A stretch of 64,000 bases of DNA from Nocardioides mangrovi (GTDB taxonomy: Bacteria > Actinomycetota > Actinomycetes > Propionibacteriales > Nocardioidaceae). A program made the position numbers and the translations under genes. The stretch spans positions 186,001 through 250,000 of the forward strand of contig NZ_JAIQZJ010000001.1 in assembly GCF_020073815.1 (NCBI RefSeq), written 5' to 3'. Under the pieces are notes generated by a model. It worked only from the letters and a program-made list of their open reading frames with translations. It did not search any database and was not told the origin of the DNA. Positions 48,562-57,822 of the stretch are shown here, piece after piece; within the stretch, counting starts at the first letter, position 1; each line of letters opens with the position of its first letter.

Positions 48562-49751
48562 GTGTGGAAAAGACTTCGCGGCCGGCGACGCGCCTGGCTC
48601 CTCATCCCGCTCGTGCTCGTGGTCGCCGCCGGCAGCGGCGTGTGGCTGCTGACCAAGGACGACTCGTCCGCGGCGGCCAGCAGCACGACGGAGACCGTCA
48701 GCAGCCAGACCATCCAGCAGACCGTGTCCGCGGACGGCACGATCGCCGCCCGGCGTACCGCCGACGACAGCTTCGCGGTCTCCGGCACCGTGACCCGGGT
48801 CGCGGTCGACGAGGGCGACACCGTCAAGAAGGGTGACGTGCTCGCGACCGTCGACCGGGAGGCGCTGGTCGCCACCCGGACCGCCGCGGCCAGCTCGCTC
48901 GACGCGGCGATCACCCAGCTCGACGACGACTACGACGACGACGCCAGCGACGTGCAGATCGCGGCCGACAAGGCCAACATCGTCTCCGCCCGCGCCACGC
49001 TCGCCGACGCCCGTGAGGCCGTCGACGACGCCACCCTGCGGGCGACCGTGTCCGGCACCGTCACCGACGTCGGGATCAAGAAGGGCGACAGCGTCGGCTC
49101 GTCGAGCTCGAGCTCCTCCAGCTCGTCCAGCACCGGCATGTCCGACTCCAGCAGCTCGAGCAGCACCACCGACACCAGCGGCACGATCAGCATCGTCTCG
49201 ACCAGCTCCTTCGTCGTCGACGCGACCGTGGCCGCCGAGGACGCCGACCAGCTCAAGAAGGGCCTCCAGGCGGAGATCACCGCCACCGGTGTCGACGACA
49301 CCGTCTACGGCACCGTCTCCGAGGTCGGCCTCGTCGCGCAGACCAACGACAGCGGCGCCGCGGTCTTCCCGGTCACCATCGAGGTGACCGGCAAGCAGAA
49401 GGACCTCTACGCCGGGGTCTCCGCGACCGCCTCGATCGTGGTCAAGCAGGTGGAGGACGTCCTCACCGTCCCGAGCCGCGCGCTCACCACCGAGGACGGC
49501 GCGACCTACGTGACGAAGGTCGTCGACGGCAAGGAGGTCAAGACCGCGGTCGAGACCGGCGAGGCCTACGGCATGTCGACCGAGGTCACGAAGGGCCTGG
49601 AGGAGGGCGACACGGTCGTCATCCCGGGCTTCACCATGCCGACCGGCAGCGGCAGCACCGGCGAGCAGCAGCAGGAGGGCTTCCCCGGCGGCGGCCAGAT
49701 GCCGGACGTCAGCCAGATGGGCGGGGGCGGTCAGATGCCGGGTGGTGGCCA

Positions 49752-49755
<4 letters not shown>
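48562..49755 (+). CDS. Membrane-fusion protein (HlyD/MacA-like) of ABC efflux system
   Basis: 397 aa. One N-terminal membrane segment ('AWLLIPLVLVVAAGSGVWLL') anchors it. Barrel-sandwich/lipoyl parts follow ('VAVDEGDTVKKGDVLATVD', 'LRATVSGTVTDVGIKKGDSV') around a short coiled coil. A Ser-rich linker of about 25 residues ('SSSSSSSSSSTGMSDSSSSS') interrupts the lipoyl region. Beta-barrel domain then Gly/Gln/Met-rich tail ('GGGQMPDVSQMGGGGQMPG'). GTG 48562 is chosen because GCGAGGG lies 8 nt upstream. The stop overlaps the ATPase start (GTGA). In a monoderm it would extend from membrane into the wall. Confidence 0.85.
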
Positions 49756-50458
<703 letters not shown>

Positions 50459-50462
<4 letters not shown>

Positions 50463-51694
50463 ACTGGCTCGAGACCGTCCGCGCCGGCGCAGAGGCGGTC
50501 CGTGCGCACCGGATGCGCTCCATCCTCACCATGCTCGGCATCGTCATCGGCATCGCCTCCGTCATCCTCACCGTCGGCTTCGGTCAGGGAGCGCAGAAGG
50601 AGGTCAAGGACGAGATCGACGCCCTCGGCAGCAACCTGCTCATCGTGTCGCCGGGCAGCACCACCGACTCCTCCGGCGTCCGTGGCGGCTTCGGCTCGGC
50701 CACCACACTGACCCTCGACGACGCCTCCGCGATCGGTGAGGACAGCGTCGTGCCCGACGCCGAGAAGGTCGCCGCCACCACGAGCACCAACGCGGCGGTG
50801 GCGGCGGGTGAGACCAACTGGACGACCTCGGTCGTCGGGACGACGCCCAGCTGGCTCGACGTGCGCACCCGCACCCTCGAGGCCGGCCGGTTCTTCACCG
50901 CCGAGGAGCTGGCGAAGGGCGCCGACGTCGTCGTGCTCGGCCCGGACACCGCCAGCGAGCTCTTCACCGGGCCGACCGCGGCCAACCCGGTCGGCCAGAC
51001 CGTCAGCATCGGCGGCCGCCAGCTCACCGTGATCGGGGTCCTCGACTCCAGCGGCGCCTCCTCGACGGGTACGTCGGAGGACGACCAGGCCGTGGTCCCG
51101 ATCAGCACCGCGAAGTCGCTCACCGGCTCGACCGACAACGCCGTCTCGACGATCTACGTCGAGGCCACCTCGGCGGACACGCTGAGCGCGGCGTACCAGG
51201 AGGTCCAGAGCCTGCTCCTGACCCGGCACGGCGTGGCCGCGAGCGACGCGGACTTCAGCATCTCCACGCAGGACTCGCTGGTGGAGACGGCCAACTCGAC
51301 CAACGAGACCCTCACCGTGCTGCTCACCGGTGTCGCGGCGATCTCCCTGCTCGTCGGCGGCGTCGGCGTCATGAACATCATGCTCGTCTCCGTCACCGAG
51401 CGGATCCGCGAGATCGGCCTGCGCAAGGCGCTCGGCGCGACGCCGAGCGTGATCGGGCGGCAGTTCCTCGTGGAGGCCTCGATGCTGGGGCTGGCCGGCG
51501 GCATCGCCGGTGTGCTGATCGGCGTCGTCGGCTCGTGGGTGCTGCCCTCGATCATCGACCAGCCGGTCACCCTCTCGGCCTTCGCGACCGGGGCCGCCCT
51601 GGCCACCTCCCTCGCCCTCGGCGTCGGGTTCGGCGTGTACCCCGCCAGCCGTGCCGCCCGCCTGACCCCCATCGACGCTCTGCGGAGCGAGTGA
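50459..51694 (+). CDS. MacB-like ABC transporter permease (FtsX domain)
   Basis: 411 aa. The first helix is in 'SILTMLGIVIGIASVILTVG' (residues 21-40). A large extracytoplasmic MacB core domain follows (about 45-285, 'GSNLLIVSPGSTTDSSG', 'FFTAEELAKGADVVVLG'). Three C-terminal helices contain the FtsX signature ('VGGVGVMNIMLVSVTERIRE', 'IGLRKALGATPSVIGRQFLV'). It pairs with the preceding ATPase. GTG 50459 overlaps the ATPase stop. Substrate unknown; neighbours with Ser-rich surface proteins suggest a role outside the membrane. Confidence 0.93.
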
Positions 51695-51705
51695 AAGGAA
51701 CCTCG

Positions 51706-52572
51706 ATGAACCTCTCCCGCGTCACCCTCGCGACCGCCTCCTCGGTGCTGCTGCTGGCCTCGCTGGCCGCCTGCGGCGGCTCCTCCGACGACTCCTCGAC
51801 CGCGAGTGACCAGAGCACGGCCCAGGCCGGGCAGCAGCAGGGCGCCGGTGCTGGCGGCTTCCCGGGCGCCTCGGGCCTGGTCGCCGCGGTCAGCGGCAAG
51901 ACCGCCCAGGTGCAGAACGCCCAGTCCGGCCAGGTCGCGGTCTCCTGGACCTCCGACACGACCTTCACCCAGCAGGTCGACGCCACGCTCTCCGACGTCA
52001 AGGTCGGCTCGTGCGTGATGGTCACCAGCGCCGACGACAGCGGCTCGGACTCCACCGAGCAGGCCACCGAGGTCACCGCGGCCAGCGTGCGCATCGTCGC
52101 CGCGAGCGACGACGGCAGCTGCAGCACCGGGTTCGGCGGCGGAGGCGGCGGCATGCCGGGCGGCGGCGAGATGCCGTCGGGGGCGCCCAGCGACATGCCG
52201 ACCGACATGCCCTCGGACATGCCGACCGACATGGCGCAGGGCGGTCGCGGCGGCTTCGGCGGCGGCACCTTCGGCGAGGTCACCGCGGTGAGCGGCGACG
52301 GGTTCACCGTCTCGGCGACGACGCCGGCCATGGGCGACGCCTCGGCCTCGGCCGACCCGGTCGACGTGGCCGTCACGGTCACCGGCGACACGACGTACAC
52401 GACCACCGGCGACGCCACGGCCTCCGCGGTGAAGACGGGCGTGTGCGTGACCGCTCAGGGCGACACCGACGACACCGGGGCGCTGACCGCGACCTCGATC
52501 AGCGTGACCAAGGCGGTCGACGGTGCGTGCACCGGCGGCTTCGGCGGCGGCGCTCCCGGGGCCGCGTCGTGA
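51706..52572 (+). CDS. Lipoprotein of the ABC efflux operon
   Basis: 288 aa with a lipoprotein signal ('LLLASLAACGG', lipobox L20-A-A-C23). After a Ser/Asp/Gln-rich linker come two similar beta-rich halves of about 90 residues: one near 58-140 ('GLVAAVSGKTAQVQNAQSGQ', 'DTTFTQQVDATLSDVKVGSC') and one near 185-275 ('GEVTAVSGDGFTVSATTP', 'DTTYTTTGDATASAVKTGVC'). Between them is a Gly/Met/Pro-rich stretch with D-M-P-[TS] repeats. The duplicated fold resembles DUF5666-type OB domains. GAAAGGA precedes ATG 51706; the stop overlaps the next GTG. It may act as a wall-side partner of the transporter. Confidence 0.82.
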   Translation: MNLSRVTLATASSVLLLASLAACGGSSDDSSTASDQSTAQAGQQQGAGAGGFPGASGLVAAVSGKTAQVQNAQSGQVAVSWTSDTTFTQQVDATLSDVKVGSCVMVTSADDSGSDSTEQATEVTAASVRIVAASDDGSCSTGFGGGGGGMPGGGEMPSGAPSDMPTDMPSDMPTDMAQGGRGGFGGGTFGEVTAVSGDGFTVSATTPAMGDASASADPVDVAVTVTGDTTYTTTGDATASAVKTGVCVTAQGDTDDTGALTATSISVTKAVDGACTGGFGGGAPGAAS

Positions 52573-54461
52573 ACATCTCCCGCATGCGTCGTCCGGGCCG
52601 ACGCGCCCGCCGCGTGATCGCGGGCGGCGTCGTGGTCGCGGTGGTCGGCGTCGGCTACGCGGCCTACGCCGCCAACGCGGACGCACCGTCCTACCGCACC
52701 ACGTCGGCGACCACCGGCGACGTCGAGCAGACCCTCGACGTGTCCGGCAGCGTCGAGCCCGCGGGCCGTGCCGACCTCGCGTTCGCGACCTCCGGCACGA
52801 TCGAGTCGATCACCGTCAAGGCCGGCCAGACGGTCAAGGCGGGGGAGGTGCTCGGCGAGCTCGACGACACCAGCCTGCGCAAGACGCTCCAGCAGGCGCG
52901 GGCCACGCTCGCCTCGGCCCGCGCCCAGCTCGAGTCCGACGAGGACGCCCAGGCCGACACCGTGAGCTCGGCCAGCTCCAGCTCCAGCACCGGCTCGAGC
53001 TCCGGTGGCGGTACGACGACCCCGTCGACCGGCGGGCAGTCCACCCCGACCGACACGGCCACGGACACCCCGACGGACACCCCGACGGACGACCCGACCA
53101 CGCCGACCGACGACGGGGGACTGTCGGACGCCCTGGCCGAGCTGGCCGCCGAGCAGCAGGCGGTGGTCGACGCCCAGAGCACCGTGAGCGCCTCGCTCAC
53201 CGCCGCCCAGGACGCTCTCGCCGCCCAGCAGACCGCCTGCACCGACGCGTTCTCGACCGACCCGGGCGACCCGTCCGACGACCCCACCACGGACCCGACC
53301 GACGGTGCCACCACCGACCCGGGCACCGGGACCGGCGACGACGCGACCAACCAGGCGTGCAGCGACGCGCTGACCGCCGTCCAGACGGCCCAGCAGCAGG
53401 TCTCGACCGACCAGGACGCGCTGCAGACCGCGCTCGAGGACCTCTCGGGCACCCTCACCGACGCGATCACCGCGCTCCAGCAGAGCGGTCAGTCGGGCGG
53501 CTCCGACAGCTCGGGCGGCTCCGACGGCTCGGGCGGCTCGGGCGGGTCGGACACCTCGACCGGCGGCCAGGGGAGCCAGCAGCAGTCGTCCGGGTCGGGC
53601 AGCAGTGGCTCGTCGCCGGCGTCCTCCGGGTCCGGATCGGCCTCGGCAGCGTCGTCCTCCTCGTCGGCGTCCTCGGCGTCCTCGGCGTCCTCGTCGTCGT
53701 CGATGAGCGGCTCGACCACGGTCAGCGCCGCGACCCTGGCCCAGGACCAGGCGGCGATCGACCAGGCGCGCGCCGACGTCATCACCGCGAAGGAGGCGCT
53801 GCGCACCGCGACGGTGACGGCGCCGTTCGCCGGCAAGGTGGTGTCCGTCGACGCCGCCGAGGGCGACTCCGTCTCGTCCGGCACCGAGGTCTTCATCGTG
53901 GTCGCGCCGGGCACCACCACGGTCCAGGTCGACGCCAGCAGCAGCGAGGTGCAGCAGCTGGAGGTCGGCCAGACCGCGACCGCGACGCCGGCCGGGTCGG
54001 ACCAGGAGCTGGTGGGGACCGTGACGCAGATCAGCACGGTGCCCGACGACTCCTCGACGTACCCGGTCACCATCACCCTGAAGAAGAAGGACCTCGACAT
54101 CGCGACGGGTCTCAACGCCTCCGTCTCGATCGTCACCGGTACGGCGACGGACGTCGTGACGGTGCCGGCCTCGGCGGTGAGCGACGGGGTGGTCATGGTG
54201 GTCGGCGACGACGGCGAGGCGACCCGCACCCGGGTCACCACCGGCGTCGTCGGTGCCACCACGGTCGAGGTCACCGATGGGCTCGAGGCCGGCGACGAGG
54301 TCGTGCTCGCGGACCTCAAGGAGGCGCTGCCGACCACCGACGACAGCAGCACCAACCAGGGCGGGTTCGGCGGCGGCGGCTTCAGCGGCGGTGGCGGCGG
54401 CTTCCCCAGCGGGGGCAGCGGGTTCAGCCCGCCCTCCGGAGGGGGTGGCTTCCCGGGCTGA
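52569..54461 (+). CDS. Second membrane-fusion protein with long Ser/Thr/Pro/Asp-rich insert
   Basis: 630 aa, about 230 longer than the first adaptor. A basic N-terminus and one membrane helix ('VIAGGVVVAVVGVGYAAYAA') come first. The first half lipoyl motif is 'VKAGQTVKAGEVLGELDDTS' and the second is 'VTAPFAGKVVSVDAAEGDSV' near residue 420. Between them is a region of coiled coil broken by low-complexity inserts: a Thr/Asp/Pro run near 155-180, another near 235-260, and a Ser/Gly-rich run near 305-385. The Gly/Phe/Ser tail resembles that of the first adaptor. GTG 52569 overlaps the lipoprotein stop. The inserts may span or bind the cell wall. Confidence 0.85.
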   Translation: MNISRMRRPGRRARRVIAGGVVVAVVGVGYAAYAANADAPSYRTTSATTGDVEQTLDVSGSVEPAGRADLAFATSGTIESITVKAGQTVKAGEVLGELDDTSLRKTLQQARATLASARAQLESDEDAQADTVSSASSSSSTGSSSGGGTTTPSTGGQSTPTDTATDTPTDTPTDDPTTPTDDGGLSDALAELAAEQQAVVDAQSTVSASLTAAQDALAAQQTACTDAFSTDPGDPSDDPTTDPTDGATTDPGTGTGDDATNQACSDALTAVQTAQQQVSTDQDALQTALEDLSGTLTDAITALQQSGQSGGSDSSGGSDGSGGSGGSDTSTGGQGSQQQSSGSGSSGSSPASSGSGSASAASSSSSASSASSASSSSSMSGSTTVSAATLAQDQAAIDQARADVITAKEALRTATVTAPFAGKVVSVDAAEGDSVSSGTEVFIVVAPGTTTVQVDASSSEVQQLEVGQTATATPAGSDQELVGTVTQISTVPDDSSTYPVTITLKKKDLDIATGLNASVSIVTGTATDVVTVPASAVSDGVVMVVGDDGEATRTRVTTGVVGATTVEVTDGLEAGDEVVLADLKEALPTTDDSSTNQGGFGGGGFSGGGGGFPSGGSGFSPPSGGGGFPG

Positions 54462-54497
54462 TGACCGCGGGGTGGCGGCCGTGGCAGAATTTCGGAC

Positions 54498-55652
54498 GTG
54501 ACGACTCTCATGGGGGACGAGTCGCGGGTCGCCCAGATCGACAAGTACCGCGTCCTCGTCGAGCCGCCTCGGGCGGACCTGCTCGCCCTCGTCGACGTGG
54601 CTGCCCAGGTGGCGCAGGTGCCGATGGCGACGATCAACCTGATCACCGACACCGAGCAGCACCAGATCGCCACCCACGGCTTCGACGCCTCCGTGTGCAG
54701 TCGCGAGGACTCCATGTGCGCCCTCGTCCTGCACGCGGGGGCGCCGGTCATCGTCCCCGACGCGACCCAGGACCCGCGCTTCGCCGACAACCCGTTCGTG
54801 ACCGGCGTGATCGGCAACGTCCGCTTCTACGCCACCCACCAGCTGGTCACCCCGGAGGGCGTCGTGATCGGCACGCTGTGCGTCTTCGACGAGGTGCCGC
54901 GCACGCTGACCGACGAGCAGGAGCAGGCGCTGGTCTCGCTGGCGGCCCGGGTCGTCGACCTCCTCGAGCTCGAGCTGCGCACCCGTGAGCTCAAGCGCTC
55001 CAACGAGGCGCTGGCGGCGTTCGCCGGCCAGGTCAGCCACGACCTGCGCAACCCGCTGACCGCGGTCTCGATGTCGCTGAAGATGATGGACGAGGAGATC
55101 GACGGCGACGAGGACCTCGCGTTCCTCCTCAAGCGGGCGATCGGCGGCGCCGACCGGATGCAGAGCCTCATCGACGACCTGCTCAAGTTCGCCCGCGTCG
55201 GCGGCGAGCTCCAGCGCGGGCCGGTCGACTTCGCCGCCGTCGTCCGTGACGCGCTCGAGGACCTCGCGGTCCCGTTGTCCGACGCCACCGTGATGGTCGG
55301 CGACCTGCCGACCATCCTCGGTGACGCGGTCCAGCTCCGCGCCGTGGTGCAGAACCTCGTCGCCAACGCCGCCAAGTTCACCCGCGCCGGCGCCCCGCCC
55401 CACATCGAGATCGACAGCTCCCGCACGGGCGAGCGCTGGCGGATCGTCATCTGCGACCGCGGTCCCGGCATCCCCGAGGACCAGCGCGAGCGGGTGTTCC
55501 TGCCGCTGGCGCGCATCGACGAGGAGGTCGAGGGGTCCGGCATCGGGCTGTCGACCTGCCGCCGGATCATCGAGGCGCACGGCGGCCGGATCGGCCTCGC
55601 GGACGCGCCGTACGGCGGCACCTGCGCCTGGTTCGAGCTGCCCGAGGGCTGA
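54498..55652 (+). CDS. Soluble GAF-domain sensor histidine kinase
   Basis: 384 aa. Residues 22-155 form a GAF domain ('VPMATINLITDTEQHQIATH', 'CSREDSMCALVLHAGAPVIV'). HisKA follows with phospho-acceptor His in 'VSHDLRNPLTAVSMSLKMM' near residue 181. The HATPase part has N-box 'LVANAAKF', 'DRGPGIPEDQRERVF' and 'GSGIGLSTCRRIIEAHGG'. No membrane helix, so it senses an internal signal (the Cys pair in the GAF domain is notable). No response regulator lies beside it: an orphan kinase. CAGAAT (54485-54490) ends 7 nt before GTG 54498, so it is probably leaderless. Confidence 0.9.
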   Translation: MTTLMGDESRVAQIDKYRVLVEPPRADLLALVDVAAQVAQVPMATINLITDTEQHQIATHGFDASVCSREDSMCALVLHAGAPVIVPDATQDPRFADNPFVTGVIGNVRFYATHQLVTPEGVVIGTLCVFDEVPRTLTDEQEQALVSLAARVVDLLELELRTRELKRSNEALAAFAGQVSHDLRNPLTAVSMSLKMMDEEIDGDEDLAFLLKRAIGGADRMQSLIDDLLKFARVGGELQRGPVDFAAVVRDALEDLAVPLSDATVMVGDLPTILGDAVQLRAVVQNLVANAAKFTRAGAPPHIEIDSSRTGERWRIVICDRGPGIPEDQRERVFLPLARIDEEVEGSGIGLSTCRRIIEAHGGRIGLADAPYGGTCAWFELPEG

Positions 55653-55701
55653 CCTGGCAGGAACTGATCGCCGGGTCGGCGTGCAGCTGCTGCCGGGTCA
55701 G
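55649..55701. terminator. Terminator hairpin between histidine kinase and nadA
   Basis: CTGACCTGGCAG (55649-55660) pairs with CTGCCGGGTCAG (55690-55701), 12 bp with one G-T pair. The right arm is identical to that of the terminator at 2007-2045 and the left arm differs at one base. It overlaps the stop codons of both convergent genes. Confidence 0.6.
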
Positions 55702-56873
55702 TCCTTGGCGGTCCTGCCGGGCAGGGCGAGCATCCGCTCGAGCGCGAGCAGCGCCCACCGCTCGGTGTCGGGGTCGACCTCGATCCGGTTGACGACCGTG
55801 CCCGCGACCAGCGACTCCATCGCCCACACGAAGTGGGGAAGGTCGATGCGGTTCATCGTCGAGCAGTAGCAGACGGTCTTGTCGAGGAAGACGATCCGCT
55901 TGTCGGGGTGGGCCGCCGCGAGCCGCTTCACGAGGTTGAGCTCGGTGCCGATCGCCCAGGCCGAGCCCGCCGGCGCGGCCTCGATCGTCTTGATGATGAA
56001 CTCCGTCGACCCGACCAGGTCGGCCTTGAGCACGACCTCGTGGCGGCACTCGGGGTGCACCAGGATGTTGATGTCGGGGATCTCCGCGCGCAGCGCGTCG
56101 ACGACCTCGGGGGAGAAGCGCCCGTGGACCGAGCAGTGGCCCTTCCAGAGGATCATCTTCGCGTCGCGCAGCTGCTCGTCGGTCAGGCCGCCGTGCGGGC
56201 GGTGCGGGTCCCAGACCACGCAGTCGTCGAGCGAGTAGCCCATCTGCAGCACCGCGGTGTTGCGCCCGAGGTGCTGGTCGGGGAGGAAGAGGACCTTGGT
56301 GTCCGGTCCGTGCTGCTCGAACGCCCAGGTCAGCGCGGTCTCGGCGTTGCTGGAGGTGCACACGACGCCGCCGTTGCGGCCGCAGAACGCCTTGATGTCG
56401 GCCGAGGAGTTCATGTAGGTCACCGGGACGACCGACGCGGCGATCCCGGCCTCGGCCATCGCCTCCCACGCCATCTCGACCTGGGTGAGCCGGGCCATGT
56501 CGGCCATCGAGCAGCCGGCCGCGAGGTCGGGCAGGATCACCTGCTGGTCGGGGCCGGTGAGGATGTCGGCCGACTCGGCCATGAAGTGCACGCCGCAGAA
56601 GACGATGTACTCGGCCTCCGGCCGGGCCGCCGCGTCGCGCGCGAGCTTGAAGGAGTCGCCGGTGACGTCGGCGAACTGGATGACCTCGTCGCGCTGGTAG
56701 TGGTGACCGAGCACGAACACCTTGTCGCCGAGCGCGGCCTTCGCCGCCTGCGCCCGGGCCACCAGGTCCGGGTCGGATGCGGCGGGCAGGTCGCCCGGGC
56801 ACTCGACGCCGCGCTCGCTGGAGAGGTCGGTGCCGCGGCCGAGCGGCAGCAGCGGGAGGTCGACGGTCGTCAT
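55698..56873 (-). CDS. nadA: Quinolinate synthase
   Basis: 391 aa. An Fe-S enzyme that condenses iminoaspartate and dihydroxyacetone phosphate to quinolinate for NAD synthesis. 'VLGHHYQRDEVIQFAD' near residue 53 and 'FCGVHFMAESADIL' near 91, with the first cluster Cys, are visible. 'CTSSNAETALTWAFEQ', 'HPECRHEVV' and 'CYCSTMNRIDL' give the other conserved cysteines. nadB and nadC are not in the window. Two ATGs are possible (56882 and 56873). The second is 7 nt from TAGGAT on the minus strand (56886-56881) and is taken as a leaderless start. Confidence 0.95.
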   Translation of the reverse strand: MTTVDLPLLPLGRGTDLSSERGVECPGDLPAASDPDLVARAQAAKAALGDKVFVLGHHYQRDEVIQFADVTGDSFKLARDAAARPEAEYIVFCGVHFMAESADILTGPDQQVILPDLAAGCSMADMARLTQVEMAWEAMAEAGIAASVVPVTYMNSSADIKAFCGRNGGVVCTSSNAETALTWAFEQHGPDTKVLFLPDQHLGRNTAVLQMGYSLDDCVVWDPHRPHGGLTDEQLRDAKMILWKGHCSVHGRFSPEVVDALRAEIPDINILVHPECRHEVVLKADLVGSTEFIIKTIEAAPAGSAWAIGTELNLVKRLAAAHPDKRIVFLDKTVCYCSTMNRIDLPHFVWAMESLVAGTVVNRIEVDPDTERWALLALERMLALPGRTAKD

Positions 56874-56906
56874 GGCGTCCATCCTATTTGCTCGGTGTGG
56901 GGCGGC

Positions 56907-57788
56907 TCAGAGCAGTGCACCGTTGTGAACGTACGGCGCGGGCGGCTTCATCCCGCGCAGCGCGAGGTAGCCCTCCTGGTGCAGCCGGAGACCGGCCGCC
57001 AGCCCCACGTCGACGGCCCACTGGTTGGCGCCCGTCACGTGCGGCACGGCCGCGCGGTCGGGCGCCTCGGCGAGGGCCGCCCACAGCAGCCGGGTCGCCG
57101 TACGCCGGTTCGTCGCGGCGAGCAGTGCGACGCGGCCGCGCTCGTCGAGGTAGGTGTAGCCCGACCCGGTGGTCGTGTCGGAGACCAGCAGCCGCCACGA
57201 GGCCCCCATCAGCTCGTGGTCGACACCGTGCGCGGCGCCGCGGGTGGCCCGGTCGAGGGAGTCGAGCAGGTCGCGGTCGGCGGCCGAGCCGTCGCGGACC
57301 TTCTCGACGACCGGCAGCACGGCCCGGTCCACGGTGCCCGTGAGGAACATCTGCGGGTGCAGGTCGAAGCCTGCGCGGCGGTAGACGCGCGCCGCGGTGG
57401 GGTCGGACGACGAGGACAGCATGCCGCGGCTGCAGCCGCGGGAGTGCTCGAGCGCCGCGGCCAGCAGCGGCGCGCCGATGCCCTGGCCCTGGCGACCCGG
57501 CAGCACGGCGTACGTCGCCAGGCACCACATCGACTCGCGGCGCAGCGAGCTGGCCATGCCGACCAGGCCGGTCTCGTCCTCGGCGACCCAGCAGCCGCCC
57601 GGGTCGTGCTCGACGAGGTGGCGGGTCCGGCCGATCCACGAGGCCCGGTGCCGCTCGGAGCGGTGCTCGGGCTCGGGGTCGCTCGCGCGGCGCAGCCGCA
57701 CGTCGAGCTCGTAGAACGCCGCGTCGCTGACCCGCTCCGCGCCCGGCACGTCGTCGGGGGTCATCGGCCGGATCAGCAGGTCGGTCAC
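56907..57788 (-). CDS. GNAT family N-acetyltransferase
   Basis: 293 aa. The N-terminal half is a GNAT fold: 'LLIRPMTPDDVPGAERV' opens it, and the acetyl-CoA loop is 'YAVLPGRQGQGIGAPLLAAA' near residue 93, followed by 'DPTAARVYRRAGFDLHP'. The C-terminal half ('RLLVSDTTTGSGYTYLDERG', 'ATRLLWAALAEAP') is probably a second, degenerate GNAT-like domain. Substrate unknown. GTG 57788 is 6 nt from the minus-strand TACGGT -10 (57800-57795), so it is leaderless in form. The gene precedes nadA on the same strand by 33 bases. Confidence 0.87.
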   Translation of the reverse strand: MTDLLIRPMTPDDVPGAERVSDAAFYELDVRLRRASDPEPEHRSERHRASWIGRTRHLVEHDPGGCWVAEDETGLVGMASSLRRESMWCLATYAVLPGRQGQGIGAPLLAAALEHSRGCSRGMLSSSSDPTAARVYRRAGFDLHPQMFLTGTVDRAVLPVVEKVRDGSAADRDLLDSLDRATRGAAHGVDHELMGASWRLLVSDTTTGSGYTYLDERGRVALLAATNRRTATRLLWAALAEAPDRAAVPHVTGANQWAVDVGLAAGLRLHQEGYLALRGMKPPAPYVHNGALL

Positions 57789-57794
57789 GCCGCC

Positions 57795-57816
57795 ACCGTA
57801 GGGGTCGCGCCAGAAT
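57795..57816. promoter_or_regulatory. Overlapping divergent leaderless promoters
   Basis: TACGGT on the minus strand (57800-57795) and CAGAAT on the plus strand (57811-57816) each end 6 nt from the start codon they serve. The two start codons are only 34 bp apart, so the two promoters must share or exclude polymerase. Confidence 0.6.
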
Positions 57817-57822
57817 GCGCGC

